DNA of 43,137 bases from Coriobacteriia bacterium (GCA_018368455.1 JAGZEG010000020.1:1-43137), one strand, 5' to 3'; positions 8,483 through 17,410 are shown, counted from the stretch's first letter. Numbers and translations are program-made. Notes: a model not told the origin generated them from the letters alone.

Positions 8483-8794
8483 GCGTGCACTCACCCTCTC
8501 CTTGTCGGCGCCCCGTGGAGCGCGTCGTATGTCCACTGCGTCATACCGTATACCCCGAGACGCGGGATGGAAAGTGGCTCGGCGCTGCACGATTTTCACC
8601 CCAAACTCACGACGGCGCCTTTTGCTCGTTCGATGCCGCGCGCTGCCCTCAATCGAACGTATGTTCTTATTTTGAGACTGGGTGCAAAACGGCACATCGA
8701 GCGCCCCCAAAGCCGATGCCATGCGTACACTGGGGATCCCGGTCGTTCACCCGGGGTAGGCGAGGGGCGCGCGGGCGCCCGCGAGGGGGACCAG
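8483..8794. other. Divergent intergenic region mrp / uvrA
   Basis: This 312-bp region separates the divergent mrp and uvrA genes. It holds a LexA-type box (8654-8667). I see no confident -35/-10 pair; TACACT at 8726-8731 is an isolated -10-like hexamer without a matching -35. No open frame here looks coding. Confidence 0.6.
8654..8667 (+). promoter_or_regulatory. LexA (SOS) box upstream of uvrA
   Basis: CGAACGTATGTTCT contains the perfect inverted repeat GAAC-N4-GTTC that defines the LexA operator of Gram-positive bacteria. It lies 128 bp upstream of the uvrA start, the classic SOS-regulated gene, which makes a chance match unlikely. Confidence 0.8.
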
Positions 8795-11680
8795 GTGGGT
8801 CAGAACAGCATCGTCATCCGAGGGGCTCGCGAGCACAACCTCAAGGACATCAACCTGACGATTCCGCGCGACGAGCTCGTCGTCATCACAGGCCTGTCCG
8901 GCTCGGGTAAGAGCTCCCTGGCGTTCGACACGATCTACGCCGAGGGCCAGCGCCGCTATGTGGAGTCGCTCTCGAGCTATGCGCGCCAGTTCCTCGGCCA
9001 GATGGACAAGCCGGACATCGACGCCATCGAGGGACTGTCTCCCGCCGTGTCCATCGACCAGAAGACGACGTCGCGCAACCCGCGCTCCACGGTGGGCACC
9101 GTCACGGAGATCTACGACTACCTGCGCCTGCTGTATGCGCGCATCGGCGTGCCGCACTGCCCCGAGTGCGGGCGCGTCATCGAGCGCCAGACGACGGACC
9201 AGGTCGCCGACAAGATTCTCGAGGCCGCCGCGGGGCGCAAGGCGCTCGTGCTCGCGCCCGTCGTGCGCGGTCGCAAGGGCGAGTATACGAAGCTGTTCGA
9301 GGACCTCGCCAAAGAGGGCTTCTCGCGCGTGCGCGTCGACGGTGAGGTGCGCCGGCTCGACGACGGTCCCATTACGCTCGAGAAGAAGTTCAAGCATGAC
9401 ATCGAGGTCGTCGTCGACCGCGTGTCTGTGCGGGCCGACTCTCTAGGCCGCATAGCCGAGGCCGTCGAGAACGCCACGAACCTGGCGGAGGGCAACGTCT
9501 TCGTGTGGCTCATGGAGGGAGAGGGCCTGCCCGGCCAGCTCCTGCAGTACTCGCTGGCGCTGTCATGCCCTGAGCACGGCCACTCCATGGATGACCTGCA
9601 GCCGCGCGACTTCTCGTTCAACGCCCCCTACGGCGCTTGCCCTGACTGCGACGGTTTGGGCGTGCGTCGCGTCATCGACGTACGCGCGCTCGTCGCCCAT
9701 CCCGACCAGCCGGTCGACAGCGCGTTTGGCGGCGTGTTTGGAATGTCAAACTATTACCCGCAGGTGCTGCGCGCCGTCGCCATCCACCTGGGTGTCGACC
9801 CCGCGACGCCGTGGCAAGACCTGCCCGCCAAGGTGCAGAAGGCGTTCATCGAGGGCCTGGGCTCCACAAAGGTGCGCGTCGACTACCACACGCGTGACGG
9901 GCGTGACACGAACTGGTTCACGGAGTTTCCCGGCCTGTCCTCCATCATATTCGAGCGTTACAACGAGACGACGAACGAGAACATGCGCGCCCGTCTCGAA
10001 CAGTTCATCCGCGACGAGCCGTGCACGACGTGCCACGGCGCCCGCCTCAAGCCCGAGATACTCGCCGTTACGGTGGGCGGAAAGTCCATCTACGACGTGT
10101 GCTGCATGTCGACGGTCGAGAGCCTCGCATTTTTCCAGGCGCTCGAGCTCACGGAGCGCGAGCGCTTCATCGGCGCGCGCATCGTGAAGGAGATCATCGA
10201 GCGCCTGCGCTTCCTCGTGGACGTGGGCCTTGGCTACCTCACGCTGTCGCGCTCGGCAACGACGCTGTCGGGCGGCGAGGCGCAGCGCATTCGCCTGGCC
10301 ACGCAGATCGGCGCCGGCCTCATGGGGGTGCTCTACATTCTCGATGAGCCGTCCATTGGCCTGCACCAGCGCGACAACGCCCGACTCATCGCGACACTGC
10401 AGCGCCTGCGCGATTTGGGCAACACCGTCATCGTCGTCGAGCACGACGAGGACACGATCCGGGCGGCTGACTTCGTCGTCGACATGGGGCCGGGCGCTGG
10501 CGAGCTCGGCGGAGAGGTCATCGCGGCTGGCACGCCGCAGCAGGTCATGGAGACGCCGGGCTCTATCACGGGCGCCTATCTCACGGGCGAGCGCATGATC
10601 GAGGTGCCCGAGGAGCGCCGCCATCCGGATCGCGGCGTGCTCAAGATCACGGGCGCGTCGGCGAACAACCTGCACAGCGTCAGCGTCTCCATCCAGCTCG
10701 GCACGCTGACGGTCGTGACGGGCGTCTCGGGCTCGGGCAAGTCGTCGCTTGTCACCGACACGCTGGCACCGGCGCTCACGAACGCCGTCCAGCGCTCGAA
10801 CCGTCCCGTGGGTCCCTACAAGAAGCTCGAGGGCGTCGAGCTCATCGACAAAGTCATCGACATCGACCAGTCGCCCATCGGACGCACGCCGCGCTCGAAC
10901 CCCGCCACGTACATCGGCCTCTGGGATGATCTGCGCAGTCTGTTTGCCAGCGTGCCCGAGAGCAAGGCACGCGGCTACTCGCCGGGACGCTTCTCGTTCA
11001 ACGTGCCGGGCGGTCGCTGCGAGGCGTGCAAGGGCGACGGACAGATCAAGATCGAGATGCACTTCCTGCCTGACATCTACGTGCCGTGCGAGCAGTGTGG
11101 CGGGCGACGCTACAACCGCGAGACGCTCCAGGTCACGTATCGCGGCAAGTCCATCTCTGACGTGCTTGACATGACGGTGTCCGAGGCGCTCGCGTTCTTT
11201 GCGAGCATCCCGAACATCAAGCGCAAGCTGCAGACGCTGTTTGACGTGGGCCTGGGCTACGTGCGCCTCGGCCAGCCCGCCACGACGCTGTCGGGTGGTG
11301 AGGCCCAGCGCGTGAAGCTTGCCAAGGAGCTGCATCGCCGCCAGACGGGCAAGACGTTCTACATCCTGGACGAGCCGACGACGGGCCTGCACTTCGAGGA
11401 CGTTCGGCAGCTGCTCAGCGTGCTGCAGCGCCTCGTCGACGCCGGCAACACCGTGCTCGTCATCGAGCACAACCTTGACGTCATCAAGGTCGCCGACCAG
11501 CTCATCGACCTTGGCCCCGAAGGCGGATCCGGCGGCGGCCGCATCGTGGCGACGGGGACGCCGGAGCAGGTGTGCGAGGTGGCGGAAAGCCATACGGGTG
11601 CGTTCCTCAAGCCGCTGCTCGAGCGCGACCGAGCCCGTCAGACGGCGCGTGCCGTCTGTGCGGAGAAGGAAGCTCGATAG
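8795..11680 (+). CDS. uvrA: Excinuclease ABC subunit A
   Basis: This 961-residue ATPase recognises DNA damage and loads UvrB in nucleotide excision repair. Two ABC halves are seen: Walker A GLSGSGKSS near residue 33 and GVSGSGKSS near 645, each with an LSGGEAQR signature. Two zinc modules of the C-x2-C-x20-C-x2-C type are present, the second being CEAC ... CEQCGG. The start is GTG 8795, placed six codons before the conserved IRGAREHNL, with GAGGGGGA just upstream. The open frame extends about 350 codons further left, but only as a shadow of mrp and intergenic DNA. A LexA box upstream indicates SOS induction. uvrC lies 5.7 kb downstream, and uvrB is not in the window. Confidence 0.97.
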   Translation: MGQNSIVIRGAREHNLKDINLTIPRDELVVITGLSGSGKSSLAFDTIYAEGQRRYVESLSSYARQFLGQMDKPDIDAIEGLSPAVSIDQKTTSRNPRSTVGTVTEIYDYLRLLYARIGVPHCPECGRVIERQTTDQVADKILEAAAGRKALVLAPVVRGRKGEYTKLFEDLAKEGFSRVRVDGEVRRLDDGPITLEKKFKHDIEVVVDRVSVRADSLGRIAEAVENATNLAEGNVFVWLMEGEGLPGQLLQYSLALSCPEHGHSMDDLQPRDFSFNAPYGACPDCDGLGVRRVIDVRALVAHPDQPVDSAFGGVFGMSNYYPQVLRAVAIHLGVDPATPWQDLPAKVQKAFIEGLGSTKVRVDYHTRDGRDTNWFTEFPGLSSIIFERYNETTNENMRARLEQFIRDEPCTTCHGARLKPEILAVTVGGKSIYDVCCMSTVESLAFFQALELTERERFIGARIVKEIIERLRFLVDVGLGYLTLSRSATTLSGGEAQRIRLATQIGAGLMGVLYILDEPSIGLHQRDNARLIATLQRLRDLGNTVIVVEHDEDTIRAADFVVDMGPGAGELGGEVIAAGTPQQVMETPGSITGAYLTGERMIEVPEERRHPDRGVLKITGASANNLHSVSVSIQLGTLTVVTGVSGSGKSSLVTDTLAPALTNAVQRSNRPVGPYKKLEGVELIDKVIDIDQSPIGRTPRSNPATYIGLWDDLRSLFASVPESKARGYSPGRFSFNVPGGRCEACKGDGQIKIEMHFLPDIYVPCEQCGGRRYNRETLQVTYRGKSISDVLDMTVSEALAFFASIPNIKRKLQTLFDVGLGYVRLGQPATTLSGGEAQRVKLAKELHRRQTGKTFYILDEPTTGLHFEDVRQLLSVLQRLVDAGNTVLVIEHNLDVIKVADQLIDLGPEGGSGGGRIVATGTPEQVCEVAESHTGAFLKPLLERDRARQTARAVCAEKEAR

Positions 11681-11781
11681 CTTTGGTTGACAGGGCTCGT
11701 CTGTGGGGGCTCGGGTGTTACCATGGGACATGTGGGGCGCGTCCACGGGGGACGCACGAAGCATCGTGATTGGAGTGCGCA

Positions 11782-11940
11782 ATGGAAACAGCCAATGCCT
11801 TGACCGCCCTGTCGGCGCTGCCTTCGGTGGGCGATGAGACGAACCTCACCGTGCCGATCATCATCGGCGTCGTTGCCCTGATCGTCATCATCGTGGCGGT
11901 CGTCCTTATCATCAAGAGCCGCAGCGGCCACAAGAACTAG
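11782..11940 (+). CDS. 52-residue single-span membrane protein resembling a bare sorting signal
   Basis: A short gene starts at ATG 11782, with GGAG seven bases upstream, and ends at TAG 11938-11940. The product opens with METANALTALSALPSVGDE, then a membrane span of about 22 residues (VPIIIGVVALIVIIVAVVLI), then a basic tail (KSRSGHKN). The order LPxxG-D/E, hydrophobic span, positive tail mirrors a cell-wall sorting signal, except that the usual T of LPxTG is V and almost no protein precedes it. It lies between uvrA and the YbaK gene, 15 bp before the latter, and could be the first gene of that operon. Coding is supported by the ribosome site and by regular codon use. No function is known. 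Confidence 0.65.
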   Translation: METANALTALSALPSVGDETNLTVPIIIGVVALIVIIVAVVLIIKSRSGHKN

Positions 11941-11955
11941 CCCGGCAGGCCGTTT

Positions 11956-12462
11956 GTGAGCCACACAAAGCGCGGCGAGGCTGCCGCAAAGACAAACGCC
12001 ATGCGCGAGCTCGATCGCGCAGGCGTTCCCTACGATGTGTCTGTCTATGACGTGGAGGACGAGACGAGCGTGAATCTCGGCCTCCGCGTCGCTCAGGCAA
12101 CCGGCATAGATCCCGATACTGCGTTCAAGACGCTTGTCTGCCATGCGGCGTCGGGCGGATGCTGCGTGTTCTGCATCCCCGTCGCGAGCGAGCTTGATCT
12201 CAAGAAGGCGGCGCGTGCGGCGGGGGAGAAGTCCCTGTCAATGGTCGCCGTGCGCGAGCTGCGCGACCTCACCGGTTATATTCGCGGCGGCTGCTCGCCT
12301 GTCGGAATGAAGAAGGCGTTCCCCACGTTCATCGACGAGACGGCCCAGCTTTTTGACCGCATCGCTGTGTCGGGCGGACGGATCGGAACACAGCTCGTGC
12401 TCGATCCCGAGGCGCTTGCCCGCTTCTGCGGGGCGACGTTTGCCGACATCACGGAGGCGTGA
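11956..12462 (+). CDS. ybaK: YbaK/EbsC-type aminoacyl-tRNA deacylase (Cys-tRNA(Pro) hydrolase)
   Basis: This 168-residue protein is of the YbaK/EbsC editing family, which hydrolyses Cys mischarged on tRNA-Pro. The conserved core is DTAFKTLVC, with the family lysine at residue 58, then VFCIPVASELDLKKAA and the C-terminal GYIRGGCSPVGMKK followed by FIDETAQLFDRIAVSGGRIG. Length fits the family. It starts at GTG 11956 with only a weak upstream GCAGGC, 15 bp after the small membrane-protein gene. Its TGA is one base before the murJ ATG, and the murJ ribosome site lies inside its last codons, so the two are co-expressed. Confidence 0.9.
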   Translation: MSHTKRGEAAAKTNAMRELDRAGVPYDVSVYDVEDETSVNLGLRVAQATGIDPDTAFKTLVCHAASGGCCVFCIPVASELDLKKAARAAGEKSLSMVAVRELRDLTGYIRGGCSPVGMKKAFPTFIDETAQLFDRIAVSGGRIGTQLVLDPEALARFCGATFADITEA

Positions 12463-12463
12463 G

Positions 12464-14590
12464 ATGGTGCTGCGTCGCGGAAAGCACTTTGAGGAGACGG
12501 CCGAGGAGGCCCGACAGAAGAGGGGAACGCGCGTCTCGCCCGAGGAGCGCGTGCGCACGATGCCCAAGCTCGCCGACCCTGGCCAGAAAGCCGTGGTGAG
12601 CGAGGCTCCTGCCTCGTCGCGAGGAGGCGTGTCGCCCGACGACACGTCCATGTGGCTGAGCACGGCCGTTTCTGCGGGCATCAGCGTCGGCGGCACGACG
12701 GCGTCTGCGGGCGAGACTGCGACCTGGGTCGCCATTGCGTCGCAGAGCCAGGAGCGCACGGTTTCTGAGCTCCAGGCTTCGGGGCAGTGGCCCGCTGTTG
12801 ACACAAACAATGAACCTGTAAGCTCAATATCACCCTCACGTGAAGGTCGAGGATCGACCACGCCGTCCGGTTCGGCTGGCGACACGATGGAATGGATCGC
12901 GCTTGCGGCCGGTGCCGGCGTTCGAGAGCGCGAGGTGCCGCTGCCTGAGATCGCGCCGTCTGCGGCTGCGTCGGAGGACGACGCCGCAACGGTTGGCGCG
13001 CGCGTTGGCGCCTCGGCGGCGCTCATCTCGCTGTGCGTCATGGTGTCACGCATCACGGGCTTCATCCGCACGTGGGCCATGGGCTTTGCCATGGGAACGA
13101 CGCTGCTGTCCTCGTCGTACCAGGTGGCGTGCAACCTGCCCAACCAGCTGTACGAGCTCGTCATGGGCGGCATGCTCGTCACGGCGTTCCTGCCGGTCTA
13201 TGTTTCGCTGCGCAAGCGCGAGGGCTCCGAGCGGGCGAACGCGTACGCCTCGACTCTTCTCGGCATCGTTGTCGCGGCGCTGGGCCTCGTTGCGCTGGCG
13301 GCCACGATATTCGCGCCACAGGTCGTATACACGCAGATGTTCCTCAACCCGTCGGGCGACCGCGAGCTCGTGACGTACTTCTTCCGGTTCTTCGCCATCC
13401 AGTTGCTGTTCTACGGTGTCAGCGCCATAGTCGGCGGCCTGCTCAACGCGTCGCGTGACTACTTCTGGAGCTCGGCCGCGCCCATTGCGAACAACGTCGT
13501 CGTCATCGCCGTCATGTTCGTCTACGTGTTCCTCGCGCCGAGCAATCCGGAGCTCGGAAAGCTCGTCATCGCGATCGGCACGCCTCTGGGCGTGTTCACG
13601 CAGATGGCCATCCAGATCCCGGCGCTTGTGCGCTCGGGCATTCGGCTGCGCCCCCGCATCGACGTGCACGACCCCGCTCTGCGCGAGACGCTGGCGCTCG
13701 GCATCCCGACGATCGTCGTGACGCTGGCGTCGTTCGCGACGGTCTCTGTGCAGAACGCAGCCGCCATGGCGGTGAGCGACGCGGGCTCATCCGTGCTGTT
13801 CTACGCGCGCCAGTGGTTCACGCTGCCCTACGCGTTCCTGTCGGTGCCGCTCACGACGACGCTGTTCACGGAGCTGTCCGACATGGCCGCCGACGCTGAC
13901 CGCGAGGGGCTGCGCCGCGCCATCGCCGGTGGTACGCGACAGAACCTGTTCTTCATGATCCCGTTCGCGCTCTACCTCGCTGTGTTCTCCGTGCCGCTCG
14001 TCTCGCTGTTCTGCGCGGGCTCGTTCACGCAGGACAGCGTGCAGATGGTGGCGAGCTACCTCTCGTTCATGGCTATCTCGCTGCCGTTCTACGCGCTGTT
14101 CATGTTCATGCAGAAAGTGTTTTCTTCTCTTCGCCGCATGCGTGCCTACGCCGTGCTCAACCTCGTCATCTCTGCCGTGCAGATCGCTCTCACGCTGCTG
14201 TGGTGTCTCGGCGCCGGCGACTGGGAAGGCTGGGGCATTACGGGCGTCGCGCTTGCGCAGACGGCCTTCTTCGTGCTCGGCGACATCTGGTGCTACGTCT
14301 ACCTGCGCCGTGAGTTCGGCCATATCGGCATGGGCTCCATCACGCGCAGCGCTCTTGGTTCGCTCGGCCTCGGCCTGCTCGGCGCGGCGGCGGGCGGCCT
14401 CGTGCTGTGGACGCTCTCGACGCTCGTCGGGCCCATCGGCGGCTCCATCGGTCGCGCGGCGCTCTATCTCGTTCCGTCGGGCCTCGTTGCCCTACTCGCG
14501 ACATATGTCCCCGCCGTAGGCCTGCGCATCCCCGAAGCGGCGTTCATCCGGCGCCTGCTCGGCCGCTTCGTTCCCGCGCTGCGCCGCTAG
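12464..14590 (+). CDS. murJ: Lipid II flippase MurJ with long N-terminal extension
   Basis: This 708-residue membrane protein moves lipid II across the membrane for peptidoglycan synthesis. The MurJ/MviN core begins near residue 180 (ALISLCVMVSRITGFIRTWA) and includes NLPNQLYELVMGGMLVTAF, the basic segments of the transport cavity and about 14 membrane spans. The first 175 residues are a soluble, basic-then-acidic, low-complexity extension absent from ordinary MurJ. It contains three spaced T-x-x-W motifs: TSMW at 61-64, TATW at 85-88 and TMEW at 141-144, each in a similar D/E-T-x-x-W-[LVI] context. ATG 12464 has GGAGG six bases upstream. In mycobacteria, phosphorylated threonine on a MurJ cytoplasmic part recruits an FHA protein, so these sites may be docking points. 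That is inference only. Confidence 0.93.
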   Translation: MVLRRGKHFEETAEEARQKRGTRVSPEERVRTMPKLADPGQKAVVSEAPASSRGGVSPDDTSMWLSTAVSAGISVGGTTASAGETATWVAIASQSQERTVSELQASGQWPAVDTNNEPVSSISPSREGRGSTTPSGSAGDTMEWIALAAGAGVREREVPLPEIAPSAAASEDDAATVGARVGASAALISLCVMVSRITGFIRTWAMGFAMGTTLLSSSYQVACNLPNQLYELVMGGMLVTAFLPVYVSLRKREGSERANAYASTLLGIVVAALGLVALAATIFAPQVVYTQMFLNPSGDRELVTYFFRFFAIQLLFYGVSAIVGGLLNASRDYFWSSAAPIANNVVVIAVMFVYVFLAPSNPELGKLVIAIGTPLGVFTQMAIQIPALVRSGIRLRPRIDVHDPALRETLALGIPTIVVTLASFATVSVQNAAAMAVSDAGSSVLFYARQWFTLPYAFLSVPLTTTLFTELSDMAADADREGLRRAIAGGTRQNLFFMIPFALYLAVFSVPLVSLFCAGSFTQDSVQMVASYLSFMAISLPFYALFMFMQKVFSSLRRMRAYAVLNLVISAVQIALTLLWCLGAGDWEGWGITGVALAQTAFFVLGDIWCYVYLRREFGHIGMGSITRSALGSLGLGLLGAAAGGLVLWTLSTLVGPIGGSIGRAALYLVPSGLVALLATYVPAVGLRIPEAAFIRRLLGRFVPALRR

Positions 14591-14624
14591 GCTCGAGGAA
14601 CACGGCGCTCGAATGCAAAGAAAC

Positions 14625-14656
14625 GTGCGGCGCGCGGGAATTCCCACGCGCCGCAC
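14625..14656. terminator. Hairpin between converging murJ and SIMPL genes
   Basis: A perfect 10-bp stem GTGCGGCGCG (14625-14634) with CGCGCCGCAC (14647-14656) surrounds a second small palindrome, GGGAATTCCC. It lies in the 113-bp gap between converging genes and can serve both strands. On the minus strand it is followed by the T-rich GTTTCTTTGC; on the plus strand no U-run follows. Confidence 0.55.
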
Positions 14657-14703
14657 AGAACTCGTCTTATCGAAACGCAGCCGCGTTGGCAGCTGGTGCC
14701 AGC

Positions 14704-15837
14704 TTATGAGAAGAGTTCGCTCGCCTCGTACGATGCGCCGGCGAGCGACGCGATTGCCTCGTTGATGACGGATGGGTCGAGCAGGCTGTACTCCGCGATC
14801 ACCGTTGCCTCAATATCGATCGTGCCAGGCACGACCGTCGCGTTGACCTTGGCCTGCTCGACGTCGCTCGCGCTTGCCACCGCGTCCATGGCCGTGAAGC
14901 CGCCAGCGTCGGCGTAGCGATACTGCATGGAGCTCGGCGATTCCGTGAGGGACGTGAGCGTGAGCGTGGTGTCCTCGCCGCTGCTCAGCACGGGCGCGAG
15001 CGCCTCGGCCTTGCCCTTGGCCTGCTCGAACGCGAGCGCGAGCGCCTTTTGGTACTGCTCATCGTACGTGCTCGAGTAGTAGGCGATCGTGTAGACCTGC
15101 GTTACGCCGGCGTCGAGCACGGCGCTGAGTGTCCCGGATACCTTCTCCACGGCGATGCCGCTGAGATCGTACTGGACGGAGGCCGTGTAGCCCGAGACCG
15201 TTGCGTTGCCGCTGTCGTCATAGCTGTAGCGCGGAGAGACGCTGACGCCGCCCGTCTGGATGTCCTCCTCGGGCACGCCGGCCTCGGCGAGCGCGGCGTT
15301 GACGGCCTCGGCGAGCGCATTGGCGCTTTCGGCTGCAGTCGTCGCGTCCTCGCCGTCGGCCTCGACGGCGAACGACAGCTTTGCGACGTCGGGTTCGACG
15401 CTGATGGTGCCCGTGCCCGTCACGGTGACGGAGGGGCCGGTCGCCACGCCGAGGGCGTCAAGTAGTTGCAGCTCAGCCGAGCCGAGGGACGGCAGCTGCG
15501 AGGCAAGCCCGGCGAGCGGGTCCGCAGGCGCGTCCGTTCCTGTGGTCGCCCCCGAGTTCGTCGTGGCCCCACCGGTGCTGGGCGCCGCGCCAGAGCTGCC
15601 CTGCCACCAGCTCGTGGAGGGCGAGGATGCGCTTACGCTGTCCGGCGTGCTCTCAGGCGTCTGCGCGGGTGCGGCCAGCGCGGTCGAGCCGACGAGCAGC
15701 CCCAGGCTCAGGGCGGCTGCTGCGATGAGCGAGCGACGGGCTCGGCCCGGGCGCGCGGTACGGATGGCGGGAAACTCGCAGGTCGACCCGGCGTCGAGTG
15801 TCGAGGTGTCAGAGGTCTTTTCGGTGGTGTCGCTCAT
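14704..15837 (-). CDS. Secreted/membrane-anchored SIMPL (DUF541) domain protein
   Basis: This 377-residue protein starts at ATG 15837, with GAGGAGGATC just upstream. A basic N-terminus (PGRARR) is followed by a hydrophobic span, LIAAAALSLGLLVGSTALAA, that serves as a signal peptide or anchor. Then come an Ala/Ser/Thr/Gly-rich linker of about 70 residues and a SIMPL domain (about residues 150-345) with the opening VTVTGTGTISVEPDVAKLSF typical of the family. The domain forms oligomeric channel-like or ring assemblies in the few characterised members, but its role is unclear. It is a single-gene unit, divergent from the ATP-grasp gene and convergent with murJ. A -10-like TATACT lies upstream on the minus strand. 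Confidence 0.85.
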   Translation of the reverse strand: MSDTTEKTSDTSTLDAGSTCEFPAIRTARPGRARRSLIAAAALSLGLLVGSTALAAPAQTPESTPDSVSASSPSTSWWQGSSGAAPSTGGATTNSGATTGTDAPADPLAGLASQLPSLGSAELQLLDALGVATGPSVTVTGTGTISVEPDVAKLSFAVEADGEDATTAAESANALAEAVNAALAEAGVPEEDIQTGGVSVSPRYSYDDSGNATVSGYTASVQYDLSGIAVEKVSGTLSAVLDAGVTQVYTIAYYSSTYDEQYQKALALAFEQAKGKAEALAPVLSSGEDTTLTLTSLTESPSSMQYRYADAGGFTAMDAVASASDVEQAKVNATVVPGTIDIEATVIAEYSLLDPSVINEAIASLAGASYEASELFS

Positions 15838-15917
15838 GGGGATCCTCCTCGGATCGAATGGGCGCAGCCCGCGTGCGGCCCGGACTCGTGCCGAGCTTGC
15901 GGGTCTGCCTTGCCAGA

Positions 15918-15923
15918 AGTATA
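15918..15923 (-). promoter_or_regulatory. Possible -10 element for the SIMPL gene
   Basis: On the minus strand TATACT lies 81 bases before the SIMPL start codon, preceded by ATGGG. No good -35 hexamer is found 16-18 bases upstream, so this is only a tentative promoter. Confidence 0.3.
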
Positions 15924-16123
15924 CCCATGCGCGGCTTTCGCCATCTTCCGTGCCGTCCGCGCACCGCTGGCACCCGTCGGGCAAGAGGTGTCCCACGAAG
16001 TTGTCACAAACGGACGGCAGGCTCCGGTGGGCTTTGGACGCATGCGGCGGATGGCGGGCGTGAGGGAGGCCCAATGTGTCATCATGGCTGCGAACATGTC
16101 CGCACGAACAGGAGATCTTGCCC

Positions 16124-17410
16124 ATGGCACACCCCGAGAGGCTCATCACCAGCGAGGCCGACGTCCGCGAGCGCCTGCAGCCCGTGCTGCTCGGCGGCGA
16201 CATCCTGACGTACAGCTGCGTGCGCTGCTTCAACGCGGCCTACGGCATCCGCTCCATCGTGCTGGCGGGCTTCGACGCCAAGATCATCTCGCACAGCCGC
16301 TTCGCCGAGCTGCGCATCGTCCCCAACGTCGACCAAGACGCCGTGGCGCTCGACGCCCTGCGCTCGCTCGGCAAGGAGCTGACGGCCGCCGGTAAGGTGC
16401 CGCTGGTGTTGGGCACGGGCGACTGGTATGCCCGCACGCTCTCTCAGCACAAGGAGGAGCTCTCCGAGTGGTTCGTCGTCCCTTATATCGACTTCGACCT
16501 GCTCGACCGCATCACGCAGAAGGAGGAGTTCTACCGCATCTGCGAGGAGCTCTCCATCCCGTATCCCAAGACGTGGGCGTTCGACTGCGCCGACCAGAGC
16601 GCGACGCTGCCTCTCGACGAGCTGCCGTTCCCCGTCATCGCTAAGCCTTCCAATTCGGCGCGCTACCACTACGCCGACATCCCGAACAAGAAGAAGGTCT
16701 ACACGATCGACACGGCGGCAGAGCTGTCCGAGCTCTACGGCAACCTGCAGCGCTCGTGCTACGACCGCGAGCTCATCGTGCAGGATCGCGTGCCGGGCTC
16801 CGACGACGCGCTGCGCACGATCACATGCTTTTCCGACGCCGACGGCGACGTCCGCGTGTGGTCGACAGGCCATGTCCTGCTCGAGGACCACATGCCCACC
16901 GCCATCGGCAACCCCGTGTGCATCATGATGGAGCGCAACGACGAGATCGCCGGTCAGGCGGCCCGCTTCCTCAAGCACGTCGGCTACCACGGCTTCTCAA
17001 ACTTCGACGTCAAGTACGACTCCCGTGACGGCAGCTATCGGTTCTTCGAGGTGAACACGCGCCCGGGCCGCAACTCGTTCTACATGACGATCGGCGGCGT
17101 GAACTTCGTGACGCTGCTTGTGGAGGACTACGTGCTGCACCGCGAGATCCCCCAGCGCGTCGCGTGCGACGAGGGGCTGTACTCCGTCGTGCCGCGCGTC
17201 GTCGTGTCGCGCACGGTGGCCGACCCCGATCTGCGCCGCAAAGCCCGCAGCTTGTTCGACGCCGGCAAGGCGCACAACCCGCTGTTCTATCGCGAGGACA
17301 CCGCGTCCCACAACTTCTGGGCGCGCCTGATGTACGCCAACCAGATCCGCAAGTTCAAGCGGTACGTGTGGGACGTCCAGAAGGGCGACGCCGCCGGCGG
17401 GCAGGCGTAA
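16124..17410 (+). CDS. ATP-grasp carboxylate-amine ligase-like protein (COG3919 type)
   Basis: This 428-residue cytoplasmic protein has an ATP-grasp fold. A pre-ATP-grasp domain (about residues 1-120) precedes VPYIDFDLLDRITQKEEFY, a central ATP-binding region (LPFPVIAKPSNSARYHYAD, then ELIVQDRVPGSDDALRTI), and the metal-binding end GSYRFFEVNTRPGRNSFY. The family contains D-aspartate ligase-like and other acid-amine ligases that modify peptidoglycan peptides or make small peptides. The actual substrate here is unknown. ATG 16124 has AGGAGA nine bases upstream. The stop overlaps the uvrC start (TAATG), so uvrC translation depends on this gene. The 286 bp upstream, shared with the divergent SIMPL gene, show no convincing plus-strand promoter. 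Confidence 0.82.
   Translation: MAHPERLITSEADVRERLQPVLLGGDILTYSCVRCFNAAYGIRSIVLAGFDAKIISHSRFAELRIVPNVDQDAVALDALRSLGKELTAAGKVPLVLGTGDWYARTLSQHKEELSEWFVVPYIDFDLLDRITQKEEFYRICEELSIPYPKTWAFDCADQSATLPLDELPFPVIAKPSNSARYHYADIPNKKKVYTIDTAAELSELYGNLQRSCYDRELIVQDRVPGSDDALRTITCFSDADGDVRVWSTGHVLLEDHMPTAIGNPVCIMMERNDEIAGQAARFLKHVGYHGFSNFDVKYDSRDGSYRFFEVNTRPGRNSFYMTIGGVNFVTLLVEDYVLHREIPQRVACDEGLYSVVPRVVVSRTVADPDLRRKARSLFDAGKAHNPLFYREDTASHNFWARLMYANQIRKFKRYVWDVQKGDAAGGQA

Noticed and set aside
7745..8794. 350-codon upstream extension of the uvrA frame
   Set aside because: It is antisense to mrp. UvrA motifs begin only after GTG 8795, which has a good ribosome site.
11687..11692. TTGACA after uvrA as a promoter for the small membrane protein operon
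   Set aside because: The hexamer is a perfect -35 but no -10-like sequence is found 15-19 bp downstream; the nearest one is about 25 bp away.
9746..11782. 678-residue minus-strand open frame opposite uvrA
   Set aside because: Long antisense frames are expected in high-GC DNA. It has Arg/His/Asp-rich composition, no recognisable motif, and covers the well-conserved UvrA coding sequence.
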